Shown here piece by piece: positions 9,955 to 17,386 of a DNA stretch of 19,198 nt (position 1 is its first letter; each line of letters begins with the position of its first letter). Under the pieces are notes generated by a model that did no database searches, had not been told where the DNA came from, and worked only from the letters and a program-made list of their open reading frames with translations. Origin of the DNA: Myxococcaceae bacterium. GTDB lineage: Bacteria > Myxococcota > Myxococcia > Myxococcales > Myxococcaceae. Both the position numbers and the translations under genes were made by a program. The stretch covers positions 1-19,198 of the forward strand of contig JAGSPQ010000002.1 in assembly GCA_018262385.1 (NCBI GenBank), read 5' to 3'.

Positions 9955-11967
9955 TCAGGGCGGGGCCGGGCACACTTCGACGCTGTCCGACGGCCCCGCC
10001 ACCTGGGGGATCCCCCGGGCGAAGGTCGCGAGGAAACAGCGGTATTGGTACTTGGGGCCGGCGGTCTGAAAGACGATCTCGTGCCCGTCCTGGATCCCGT
10101 CGCCCATTCGCTGGACCACCGCTCCGGTCACCACCTGCCCGTCGGGGCGCTGGCGGTTGCCGGCCACCGGGTAGGGGACCACCGCCCGCCCGGAGAAGGC
10201 GGCCACGTCCCGGTAGCGGGCGAACGCGTTGAGCTCCTCGCTCTCGACGTCCACCTCGCGGCCCGCCAGGTCCAGCTGCATCGACAGCGACGAGGCGTTG
10301 GCCATCGGCGGGAGGATGTAGTGGTCGACGATCCCCTGGAACATCAGCACGTGGGTGTTCATCTTCCCGCCGTAGAGCGGCGGATCGGCCGCCTCGGCCG
10401 ACCACTGCATCAGCGACACCCCCGGATCGCCCGCGGTGACCCGGTAGAAGCGGGCGGTGTAGCCGAGCATGAACTCGGTGATGTGGCGCACCGGCAGCGG
10501 CTTTTGCTTGTAGAGCAGGTTGTTGATCCAGCTGCCCCCCGAGCCGCTCAAGATCGCCGCCTTGAACCGGGGCTCGAAGGCGAGGGCGAGCGGAGCGATC
10601 GTCGCTCCCATCGAGTGGCCGAACAGCGCCAGCTTCGAGGTGTCGAACCGCGCCTGCGAGAGCCCGAGCCCGCCGCACCCGCTGGCGTCGACGGTCAGCT
10701 CCTCGAGCACCCGGGCGGTGAGGATCAGCTCGGCCGCCGACTGGCGGATGTTGTCGCGGATCGCCGCCGGGTTCGAGCCGTTGAAGATCAGGAACTGCTC
10801 GTCGGCGTTGGCCGGGTTGCGCAGCCCTCCCATCGGGCCGTCGATGCTGATCGCCGCGAAGCCCGCGCGGGCGAACTCGAGCGCAGGCCCCGAGCCGGGC
10901 TCGATCTCGCCCTTCGCCGATCGGGTGCCGTGCTCGACCAGCGCCCGGTTGCTGCCTGCGCCGGTGCGCGAGAACACCACGGTGGGAAACCCTGCCGCCG
11001 GCATCGGGCGGCGGGGGAGGGTGAGCAGCACCCCGGCGGTCTCGTAGCGCTGGCGCACCGGGGCGCCGGACGCGTCGAACACCCAGCTGCCGCCGCTGCT
11101 CTCGTAGGGCGGCTGGCCGGCCTGGTACTGCGGCATGTCGATCGTCGTCTGGTAGACGCAGAAGTCGGGAAACGTCTCGGCCGGAGTCGGCGGCGCATTG
11201 GGCCGGGGCAGCTCGCGCAGCAGCGCCTTGCGCATCGCCTCCATCCCCGCCAGCGGCGAGCCGGTGCGGAAGACGGCGATCGCGGCGAGCTCTTCGGTGA
11301 TCGCGATCTTCCTCAAGCCCTCGACCGCGCCCTGGATCTCGGTCAGCGCCGGCGGCCCCAGGCCGTGGGGCACGCCCCGCGCGAGCAGCGTCTGCATCGC
11401 CGGCGAGACGGCGAGCGCGCGGCCCCACTGATCGTGCACCCGCACCGTGATCACCGCCGCGTAGAGCGTCGCCTCCCGCAGCGGCACGCCCTGGTAGGGG
11501 ATCAAGGTCAGCAGGTTGGGCGCGCCGAACCGCCCGCCGTCGTGCTGGAACACCACCTCGATCGGCGTGCGGCGCCCGTACGACGGCGAGAGGGGGTCGA
11601 CGTCGACCAGGTACACCGAGGCATCGGCGCGCAGGCTCTGGGCCGCGGTGGGCAGCGTCGCCGGATCCAGCGGAGCAGTGCCGGCGAAAAAAATGCCCGC
11701 GGTGGTGGAAAACCCGCGCGCCTCGGAGCTCAGCTGGGCGAGCGCGGCGTCCACCACGGTCGCCTTGCCCCGGCTCGGAAAGGCCGACAGGTCGATGCTG
11801 CCGTCGGCCTTGCGCAAATCTTCGTTCGGAAACGGCGCGCTGTAGAACCCACCGCCGCGCGTGTAGTCCATCCGCATCGTCGTCGCGGCGGTTGGCTCGG
11901 GTGCCAGCTCACACATCGGAGAGAGGCCGACTGCAACGAGAGCGATCACTAAGTTCATCCACCGCAT
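9955..11967 (-). CDS. Secreted alpha/beta hydrolase
   Basis: The product is 670 residues. The ATG at 11967 is chosen because TAGGG lies 7 nt upstream; a TTG two codons earlier and an ATG three codons later are alternatives. The N-terminus MRWMNLVIALVAVGLSP is a signal peptide. C19 follows it, but the preceding LSPM is a poor lipobox, so lipidation is doubtful. Residues about 30-200 form an all-beta-looking region that starts with FYSAPFPNEDLR, of the kind seen ahead of some secreted lipases. The second half is the hydrolase domain: the nucleophile elbow GHSMG places Ser452, with Asp548 (QGIVDHY) and His629 (QDGHEIVF) as likely partners. SISIDGPMGG-like strands precede it. An esterase or lipase acting outside the cytoplasm is likely; the substrate is unknown. 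It lies 114 nt after fhs, with a hairpin between. Confidence 0.78.
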   Translation of the reverse strand: MRWMNLVIALVAVGLSPMCELAPEPTAATTMRMDYTRGGGFYSAPFPNEDLRKADGSIDLSAFPSRGKATVVDAALAQLSSEARGFSTTAGIFFAGTAPLDPATLPTAAQSLRADASVYLVDVDPLSPSYGRRTPIEVVFQHDGGRFGAPNLLTLIPYQGVPLREATLYAAVITVRVHDQWGRALAVSPAMQTLLARGVPHGLGPPALTEIQGAVEGLRKIAITEELAAIAVFRTGSPLAGMEAMRKALLRELPRPNAPPTPAETFPDFCVYQTTIDMPQYQAGQPPYESSGGSWVFDASGAPVRQRYETAGVLLTLPRRPMPAAGFPTVVFSRTGAGSNRALVEHGTRSAKGEIEPGSGPALEFARAGFAAISIDGPMGGLRNPANADEQFLIFNGSNPAAIRDNIRQSAAELILTARVLEELTVDASGCGGLGLSQARFDTSKLALFGHSMGATIAPLALAFEPRFKAAILSGSGGSWINNLLYKQKPLPVRHITEFMLGYTARFYRVTAGDPGVSLMQWSAEAADPPLYGGKMNTHVLMFQGIVDHYILPPMANASSLSMQLDLAGREVDVESEELNAFARYRDVAAFSGRAVVPYPVAGNRQRPDGQVVTGAVVQRMGDGIQDGHEIVFQTAGPKYQYRCFLATFARGIPQVAGPSDSVEVCPAPP

Positions 11968-12055
11968 CTGCAATCCCTACCGACAGCGGCGCTCAACTTC
12001 GACCGACGAGCGCGGACCCTCGCCGAGACGATCGCATGTCACGGGCCAACGAGTC

Positions 12056-12075
12056 TGGCGCCGGTGTAGGCGCCA
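12056..12075 (-). terminator. Hairpin just after fhs, possible terminator
   Basis: On the - strand, TGGCGCC, a six-base loop TACACC, and GGCGCCA form a perfect seven-bp GC-rich stem starting 7 nt after the fhs stop. Three more pairs (GAG with CTC) are possible across a two-base bulge. No T-run follows, so it is not a classical intrinsic terminator. It may weaken read-through into the hydrolase gene or stabilise the fhs mRNA end. The remaining 11968-12055 shows no convincing promoter. Confidence 0.35.
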
Positions 12076-12081
12076 CTCTCC

Positions 12082-13698
12082 TCAGGTCAGGCCGGTAACG
12101 GTGCCGTCGGGTGCGAGATCGAGGTGGTGCGCCGCGGGGACCCGGGGAAGGCCCGGCATCGTTAGGATTTCCCCGGTCAGCGCGAGCAGGAAGCCTGCGC
12201 CGGCGCGCACCCGGATCTCCCTCACCGTGAGGGTGAAGTCCACCGGAGCGCCCTGCGCCGTCACGTCGTCCGACAGCGAAAGGTGCGTCTTCGCCATGCA
12301 GACCGGCAACAACCCGTAGCCGTCCTTCACCGCCTTCGCCAGTTGGGTGCGCGCGTCGCGGGTCAGCTCGATGTCGCGGGCGCCGTAGACCTTGGTGGCG
12401 ATCGCGCGAATCTTCTCTTCCGCCGAGGCCTCGAGCGGGTAGCTGTACTTCGCGGTCGGCACCGGGCCCTTCACCGTGTGGGCGACCAGATCCGCCAGCG
12501 CGAGCGAGCCGGCGCTGCCCTCGAGGAACCCGGTGTTGCGCGCGCAGGCGGCGCCCTCGGTCTGGCTGAGCTTCTCGATCAGCTCGAGCTCTTCGGGCTT
12601 GTCGTCGCCGAAGACGTTGATCGCCACGATCGCCGGCAGGCCGAAGGTGTGGCGAATCGCCTGGAGGTGGCGGGCGACGTTCTCGAAGCCCTTCTCGATC
12701 GTGCCGAGCCCCGCGGTGTCTCCGCCGTGGAAGCGCAGCGCGCGCACCGTCACCACCAGCACCACGCACGAGGGCCAGATCCCCGCCTGGCGGCACTTCA
12801 GATCGAGGAACTTCTCGCCGCCCAGATCGAACGCGAACCCCGCCTCGGTGCAGACGATGTCGGCGAGGCCGAGCGCCGAACGGGTGGCGGCGATCGAGTT
12901 GCAGCCATGCGCGATGTTGGCGAACGGCCCGCCGTGGACGAACGCCGGGGCTCCGTCGTTGGTCTGGGCCAGGTTGGGGAGGATCGCCTCGCTCAGCAGC
13001 GCCGCCATCGCGCCGACCGCCTCGAGATCGCCGGCGGTGATCTGCTTGCCGGTCGAATCGGTTCCCACGATCAGGCGGCCGAGGCGCTTCTTCAGATCCT
13101 CGAGCCCGTCGGCCAGGCACAGCACCGCCATCACCTCGGAAGCGGCGGTGATGTCGAAGCCGTCTTCGCGCGGGGTCCCGTGCGCCGAGCCGCCCAGGCC
13201 GATCACCGTGTTGCGCAGGAACCGATCGTTCAGATCGAGGCAGCGCTTCCAGCTGATCGTCTTCAGCGGCGCCGGCGCCTGGAAGTGGAGCGCGTTGTCG
13301 GCGAGCGCGGCGAGCAGGTTGTTCGCCGAGGTGATCGCGTGGAGATCGCCGGTGCAGTGCATGTTGATCTTCGCCGCCGGCTCGAGGCTCGCCCGGCCGC
13401 CGCCGGTGCCGCCGCCCTTCGCTCCGAAGATCGGGCCCAGCGAAGGCTCGCGCAGCGCCGCCATCGCGCGGTGGCCGCGGGCGACCAGCCCCTGGGTCAG
13501 GCCGATGCTGGTGGTGGTCTTGCCTTCGCCGTACTTGGTCGGCGTCATCGCCGAGACGAGCACCAGCTTTCCGCGCACCGCCTGGTTGCGCAGCCGCTCG
13601 GCGGTCGGCCACGCCAGCTTGGCCAGGTACGGGCCATTGAGGAGGAGATCATCACCGGACAACTCGAGCGAGCGGGCAACTTCGAGGATTGGGCGCAT
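12082..13698 (-). CDS. fhs: Formate-tetrahydrofolate ligase
   Basis: The product is 538 residues, slightly shorter than the usual 556. It joins formate to tetrahydrofolate using ATP and gives 10-formyl-tetrahydrofolate for one-carbon metabolism in the cytoplasm. The ATP-binding loop TPTKYGEGKTTTSIGL is at 52-67, the Gly-rich signature FGAKGGGTGGGRASLEP follows at about residue 90, and VVTVRALRFHGG matches the second family signature. The C-terminal end GEILTMPGLPRVPAAHHLDL is typical. The ATG at 13698 has only a weak AGG about 14 nt upstream. The gene is alone between the hydrolase and the CAP lipoprotein. No folD or glycine-cleavage gene is nearby, so it tells little about an acetogenic pathway. 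Confidence 0.96.
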   Translation of the reverse strand: MRPILEVARSLELSGDDLLLNGPYLAKLAWPTAERLRNQAVRGKLVLVSAMTPTKYGEGKTTTSIGLTQGLVARGHRAMAALREPSLGPIFGAKGGGTGGGRASLEPAAKINMHCTGDLHAITSANNLLAALADNALHFQAPAPLKTISWKRCLDLNDRFLRNTVIGLGGSAHGTPREDGFDITAASEVMAVLCLADGLEDLKKRLGRLIVGTDSTGKQITAGDLEAVGAMAALLSEAILPNLAQTNDGAPAFVHGGPFANIAHGCNSIAATRSALGLADIVCTEAGFAFDLGGEKFLDLKCRQAGIWPSCVVLVVTVRALRFHGGDTAGLGTIEKGFENVARHLQAIRHTFGLPAIVAINVFGDDKPEELELIEKLSQTEGAACARNTGFLEGSAGSLALADLVAHTVKGPVPTAKYSYPLEASAEEKIRAIATKVYGARDIELTRDARTQLAKAVKDGYGLLPVCMAKTHLSLSDDVTAQGAPVDFTLTVREIRVRAGAGFLLALTGEILTMPGLPRVPAAHHLDLAPDGTVTGLT

Positions 13699-13722
13699 GT
13701 GCGCGCGGAACCTAACCGATGG

Positions 13723-13757
13723 AAAAAAAACGACGCGGACGAAAGCTGGGCGCGAAG
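13723..13757 (-). terminator. T8 run after the CAP lipoprotein gene, weak terminator candidate
   Basis: Read on the - strand, 27 nt after the CAP gene stop there is a run of eight T (13730-13723), the longest homopolymer of A/T in the window. It is preceded only by a weak CGCG/CGCG pairing with a long loop, so the hairpin part of an intrinsic terminator is poor. The same short gap (13699-13757) must also hold any separate promoter for fhs; none is convincing. Confidence 0.3.
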
Positions 13758-14963
13758 CTACGGGCAGCTGACCGGCGAGACGTCGTAGCTAATCGGGGCC
13801 ATGCTGGTCCCGGTGACGGTCACCTTGTACGTCTCGCCCACCGCGGGCGACCAGCCCTGCCGCTCGAGGGTGATCGCCGGCTGCCCGTAGCCGCCCTGCA
13901 TCACCCGCACCGAAACCGCCATCGGCGCGCTGTCCGAGGCGCGCACGATCCCCGCGTCGATTCCACTGCCGAGCGCGTTGCCGTGCACCGACCAGATCCA
14001 CTGGGTCATCGGGGCCGGCACGAAGCCCGGAGGCGGGAAGGCGAACCAGGCCGGCCTGGGGCCACTGTTGCCGCCGCTGAAGACGGTGATGCAGGCCGCC
14101 GAGCCGTAGTTGTTGCCCCCGACGTAGTGGCCCATGCCGATCGGCTCGAGCGGAGGGTTGAGCAGCCAGCGCCGGTGGCCCATCGTCGACTCGTTGCCGT
14201 TGTCGATCAGCCACTGATCGATCGCGTTCTCCGGGGTGCCGTTGCCCCAGGCGATGTTGCTCGAGCCGGCCCCCGCGGCGCCTCCGGGCGTGTAGCAGGT
14301 GGCGGTGGGCGGCGGAGAGTGCGCCTGCGGGCCCGCCGGGTTCCAGGCCGACATCAGCGCGCACTTCTGCGCCTGGTCGTTGCTGGCCGCGTTGTCGCTC
14401 ACCGGGCCCAGGCCGACCAGCCAGCGGTGCATGTTGAGCCGGGTCAGCGTGTCGTCGAGGCCCGCGCGCGCCAGCACCCCTTGATCGCAGGTGGCAGTGG
14501 TCTTGGTGAAGGCGGGGTTGGCGGTGACGACGTGCCCCTTCGTCCACGCCTCGCAGACCTGCGCCTGGCTGCGCAGCGCGGGGATCCCGGGATCTCCGGG
14601 GGTGCAGGTGCCGGCGTCGGCGATGAAGCCGGGGTTGCAGACGCAGCGCGCCGGCGCGGGAACGCAGTGGGCGCCGTTGGGGCAGGGGAAGCCGAGGCAG
14701 GGGTCGGTCGGGCCCGCATCGGGGACTCCCGCGTCGAACGTTCCGGCGTCGCGCGGCCCCGCATCGAGGGGACCTGCGTCGGCCGCGCCCGCATCGGTGG
14801 CTCCGGCATCGGTCGGCCCGGCGTCCAAGGGGGTGCCCGCGTCGGTCGAGCCCGAGTCGGCGCCGCTGCCCGAATCGCTTCCCAGCGCGTTCGGCACTTC
14901 CATCTCGGCGGTTCCGATGCAGCCTGCGGTCAGCGCAAGCGCGGCCCAAATCGATTTGTGCAC
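13758..14963 (-). CDS. Lipoprotein with DAG-repeat linker, EGF-like module and CAP/SCP domain
   Basis: The product is 401 residues. The GTG at 14963 is used because AAGGA lies 9 nt upstream and it opens a lipoprotein signal, MHKSIWAALALTAGC, with C15 as the lipidated cysteine. Residues about 29-87 are a flexible linker with nine DAG triplets about five residues apart. C89, C94, C100, C107, C109 and C120 follow an EGF-like spacing (x4, x5, x6, x1, x10). From about 165 the protein is a CAP/SCP/PR-1 domain: LNMHRWLVGLGPV, AHSPPP, NAIDQWLIDNGN, then STMGHRRWLLNPP and PIGMGHY. A beta-rich tail of about 90 residues follows. CAP proteins are extracellular lipid- or ligand-binding or defence-type proteins and no activity can be stated. 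It should be held on the outer or inner membrane. It diverges from the Cys-rich lipoprotein gene. Confidence 0.8.
   Translation of the reverse strand: MHKSIWAALALTAGCIGTAEMEVPNALGSDSGSGADSGSTDAGTPLDAGPTDAGATDAGAADAGPLDAGPRDAGTFDAGVPDAGPTDPCLGFPCPNGAHCVPAPARCVCNPGFIADAGTCTPGDPGIPALRSQAQVCEAWTKGHVVTANPAFTKTTATCDQGVLARAGLDDTLTRLNMHRWLVGLGPVSDNAASNDQAQKCALMSAWNPAGPQAHSPPPTATCYTPGGAAGAGSSNIAWGNGTPENAIDQWLIDNGNESTMGHRRWLLNPPLEPIGMGHYVGGNNYGSAACITVFSGGNSGPRPAWFAFPPPGFVPAPMTQWIWSVHGNALGSGIDAGIVRASDSAPMAVSVRVMQGGYGQPAITLERQGWSPAVGETYKVTVTGTSMAPISYDVSPVSCP
14712..14843 (-). repeat. DAG linker repeat in the CAP lipoprotein
   Basis: Residues 41-84 contain nine Asp-Ala-Gly triplets, mostly in a five-residue period (xx-DAG), encoded by degenerate 15-bp units. 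The same DAG motif appears twice in the divergent Cys-rich lipoprotein (PVPDAGPGTVDAGP, residues 358-371). Such linkers are common in exported proteins of myxobacteria. They probably act as flexible spacers between the lipid anchor and the folded domains. Confidence 0.8.
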
Positions 14964-15027
14964 TGCAACAAGTCCTTCTCCCCTTGCGTAGGGGGTTGTC
15001 GCACGAAGTCGCCCCCGGGTTGCTCGT

Positions 15028-15044
15028 TTCTCGGCCGGCGAGAA
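15028..15044. promoter_or_regulatory. Inverted repeat in the divergent promoter region, possible operator
   Basis: TTCTCG and CGAGAA form a perfect six-bp inverted repeat around a five-base centre (GCCGG). It lies near the middle of the 124-nt gap between two divergent lipoprotein genes (14964-15087), a natural place for a shared regulator site. A second pairing, GGGGG with CCCCC, flanks the stretch around 14991-15017. I could not find convincing -35/-10 pairs for either gene. The call rests on symmetry and position alone. Confidence 0.25.
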
Positions 15045-15087
15045 TTCGCTGTTAGCGTGCGGCCCGCAGCTACCCGGGGAGACCTCC

Positions 15088-16521
15088 ATGCGTGCCTTGC
15101 TTGCCATTGCGATGATCTCGCTTGCCGCCTGTCAGTGCGGAACCCAGCCGCCCGGGGGTGGCAACGACGGCGGCAACGACGGCGGGGGCCCCGGGCTGTT
15201 CTGCAAAGCGGGGGGCGCGGCCTGCGCCACCGGCACCGATTGCTGCAACAACCGCTGCCTGGGCGGCGCCTGTGCCGCCGGGTCCTGCATCGACGTCGGC
15301 GCTACCTGCACCAGCGCCGGCGAGTGCTGCACCGGGATCTGCAACGGCACCTGCCAGACGATCCCCGGGGCGGATACCTGCAAGGTGCTCGGCCAGGCCT
15401 GCGCCGCGCGCGCCGAGTGCTGCTCCACCGTCTGCTTCAACGGCGCGTGCGGCAAGGCCTACAGCTGCCAGGCCAACGGAGACGTCTGCCGCAGCAACGC
15501 CGAGTGCTGCGGCCAGGCCTGCTCGGGCGGCGACGGCGGCGTGGGTCGCTGCCTCAACATCACCGGCGGCGGCGGCGGCGGCTGCACCCAGGAAGGCAAC
15601 CCCTGCACCGGAGGCAGCAACTGCTGCTCGCGGATCTGCGTCGACCCGGGCTCGGGGGCGACGGTGTGTCTGCCCGCGGGCGGTTGCCGGCTCACCGGCA
15701 CCTCGTGCTCGAGCGACAACGCGTGCTGCGGCGGCGGAGTGAATCCCAACGGCTCGGTGAGCTGCGCCACCGGCCGCTGTGACAACGGCCAGTCCTGCAA
15801 CGGAGTGGGGAACATCTGCGGCGCCCCGGTGCTCCCGGACGGCGGGAAGATCAACGCCTCCCAGAACTGCTGCAACGGCAACAAGGAGGTCTGCAAGGTC
15901 GACCAGTCCGGAATCCCGCGCTGCTTCGGCGGCGGCTCCACCGCCTGCCCGACCGGCTACACCGGCGCGGCGCCCTGCTGCATCGCGGTGGGCGACGTCT
16001 GCCAGTTCCGCGATCAGTGCTGCGGCAAGGTGCCCTGCCTGCCTTCCGATGGCGGAGTGCTGCGCTGCTCGGCGTCGAGCTGCAAGGGGCTCGGCAGCCC
16101 CTGCGCCGGCGGCAGCGAGTGCTGCAACGGCTCGTGTCTCACCGGCATCTGCCGCAACCCGGTTCCCGACGCGGGCCCCGGCACCGTCGATGCGGGCCCG
16201 CTGTGCAAGAGCAACGCAACGGCGTGCACCAGCTCGAGCGAGTGCTGCTCGCAGATCTGCACCAACGGGCTGTGCGGCGCTCCCACCGCCTGTCAGCCCA
16301 CCGGCGGGGTGTGCACCAACACCGGCGACTGCTGCACCGGCAACTCGTGCGCGATCCCGAGCGGCCAGACCGCCGGCACCTGCCAGACCTCGGCCTGCAG
16401 CGGAGCGGGCCAGACCTGCAGCCAGGGCTCGACCTGCTGCCTCGGGCTGCTGTGCCTGGATGCGGCGGCGCAGGCCTGCGGCGCCACGGGAGCCTGTACC
16501 TGCACGGCGGTGATCAACTAA
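15088..16521 (+). CDS. Lipoprotein with twelve tandem cystine-knot-like Cys modules
   Basis: The product is 477 residues. The ATG at 15088 has GGGGAGA 5 nt upstream and opens a lipoprotein signal, MRALLAIAMISLAAC, with lipidated C15. After a Gly/Asn/Asp linker (about 18-37), residues 39-464 are twelve units with the order C-x6-C-x5-CC-x3/4-C-x(3-10)-C. They begin at C39, C67, C98, C127, C166, C200, C237, C298, C332, C373, C402 and C437. The x6 gap holds in all twelve and the x5 gap in eleven; module 7 has a 16-residue insertion there, and module 6 has a longer gap after the CC pair. This C-C-CC-C-C order is that of inhibitor cystine knots (spider and cone-snail toxins); a Dickkopf/colipase-like disulfide fold is an alternative. 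A DAG linker splits modules 9 and 10. The protein must fold outside the cytoplasm. Adhesion, inhibition or toxin-like roles are all open. It is first in a likely three-gene operon. Confidence 0.8.
   Translation: MRALLAIAMISLAACQCGTQPPGGGNDGGNDGGGPGLFCKAGGAACATGTDCCNNRCLGGACAAGSCIDVGATCTSAGECCTGICNGTCQTIPGADTCKVLGQACAARAECCSTVCFNGACGKAYSCQANGDVCRSNAECCGQACSGGDGGVGRCLNITGGGGGGCTQEGNPCTGGSNCCSRICVDPGSGATVCLPAGGCRLTGTSCSSDNACCGGGVNPNGSVSCATGRCDNGQSCNGVGNICGAPVLPDGGKINASQNCCNGNKEVCKVDQSGIPRCFGGGSTACPTGYTGAAPCCIAVGDVCQFRDQCCGKVPCLPSDGGVLRCSASSCKGLGSPCAGGSECCNGSCLTGICRNPVPDAGPGTVDAGPLCKSNATACTSSSECCSQICTNGLCGAPTACQPTGGVCTNTGDCCTGNSCAIPSGQTAGTCQTSACSGAGQTCSQGSTCCLGLLCLDAAAQACGATGACTCTAVIN
15202..16479 (+). 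repeat. Tandem Cys-module coding repeat
   Basis: This is the coding region of the twelve C-C-CC-C-C modules, each about 24-45 codons. The DNA around each CC pair is similar (GAGTGCTGC recurs in several modules), while the loops differ freely. That fits old internal duplication with pressure on the cysteines rather than recent copying. Confidence 0.75.
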
Positions 16522-16530
16522 GCGGGAGGC

Positions 16531-17376
16531 GTGCCCTCCGACGCCGACATCCTCAAAGCGCTCACCTCCGCGCTGCAGGACAGCCTGATGGTGGTCGCGC
16601 CTCCGGGCTGGGCGGAGGTGGAGCTCGAGGTCGTCTCTACCCCCGAAGGGCTTCGGGTGAAGGCGCTGTCGGCGAAGGGCCAAGGGGGGACGCAGCCGCC
16701 TCCCCGGCCGCCGCTGAACATCGATCTGAAGGAAGAGGCGACCCGGCTGGGCGAAGGGCTGACCGAGCTGACCCGGATCCTCGCCAACCACGGCAAGAGC
16801 TGGGAGGGCGGCAAGGTCCAGGTGGTCCGCGGCAAGGACTTCACCGACTGGAAGCTGCTGCTGCCCGACGGCTCGGTGCGCTGGTTCACCCGGCTGCTCC
16901 AGACCGAGCTCGAGGCGCTGGTCTTCACCGACGATCTGTTCGATCTGCTGCGTGGCACCGAGCGCGCGTTCCATTCGCTGCAGGGTGCGTTTTCCCAGAA
17001 GCTCGGGTCGACCACCGCACAGGACTATTCGGAAGAGGATCAGCTGCTGAGCCTCACGGGGGCCAACGCAGTGGTGCGCGCCCACGCGCAGTTGATCGGC
17101 AGCTACAGCCGCGAGAATTTTCTCTGGGTCTGGGGCTGGGCGGTCGAGGAGCTGGCGCCCGCTTGCTGCGAAAAAGTTCGGCGGGTCTGCGCGCCCGAGA
17201 CGCTGCAGCCGGGGCTCTCGGCGCTGTGGCGCGATCACTTTCACTGCGACGAGGGGTTCGCCTGGGCGCTGGCGGCCCACGTCACGGTGGCGATCGGCGC
17301 GCGGGGGCTGGTCCGCGCCGAGACGCCCGGGCAGCCGGTGATCCTCCTCTATGCGGTGATGGAGAACCCGGCGTAA
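16531..17376 (+). CDS. DUF6882-like protein of unknown function
   Basis: The product is 281 residues with no signal peptide or membrane segment, so it is probably cytoplasmic. The start is the GTG at 16531; GGGAGG is only 1 nt upstream, so the ATG at residue 20 is an alternative, although the N-terminal helix DILKALTSALQDSL looks genuine. The N-terminal 50 residues resemble the helix-strand start of YezG/DUF600-like proteins. The last 100 residues fit what I recall of DUF6882: LIGSYSRENFLWVWGWA, then HFHCDEGFAWALAA and a closing strand VILLYAVMEN. Such domains occur in bacterial immunity or accessory proteins, but the role here is unknown. Cys pairs (ACCEKVRRVC) are present. The gene begins 9 nt after the Cys-rich lipoprotein and ends 10 nt before the GH44-like gene. 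Confidence 0.65.
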   Translation: MPSDADILKALTSALQDSLMVVAPPGWAEVELEVVSTPEGLRVKALSAKGQGGTQPPPRPPLNIDLKEEATRLGEGLTELTRILANHGKSWEGGKVQVVRGKDFTDWKLLLPDGSVRWFTRLLQTELEALVFTDDLFDLLRGTERAFHSLQGAFSQKLGSTTAQDYSEEDQLLSLTGANAVVRAHAQLIGSYSRENFLWVWGWAVEELAPACCEKVRRVCAPETLQPGLSALWRDHFHCDEGFAWALAAHVTVAIGARGLVRAETPGQPVILLYAVMENPA

Positions 17377-17386
17377 GGTGCCCGCC

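Noticed and set aside
9886..11952. Open + strand frame of 688 codons
   Set aside because: It is antisense to the secreted hydrolase, which carries a signal peptide and the GHSMG motif. The + product is compositionally biased and has no family resemblance.
9955..11967. Lipoprotein anchor at C19 of the secreted hydrolase
   Set aside because: The residues before the cysteine (LSPM) do not fit the lipobox, unlike SLAAC and LTAGC in the two lipoproteins, so I treat it as a plain signal peptide.
14964..15087. Search for -35/-10 promoter pairs for the two divergent lipoprotein genes
   Set aside because: Candidates such as TTGCTC with GAATTC or TAGCGT match the consensus poorly and none is clearly better than background.
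17378..17386. Earlier GTG start for the GH44-like gene
   Set aside because: The GTG at 17378 lacks a well-placed Shine-Dalgarno sequence, whereas the GTG at 17387 has AAGG at 8 nt and begins directly with the signal peptide.
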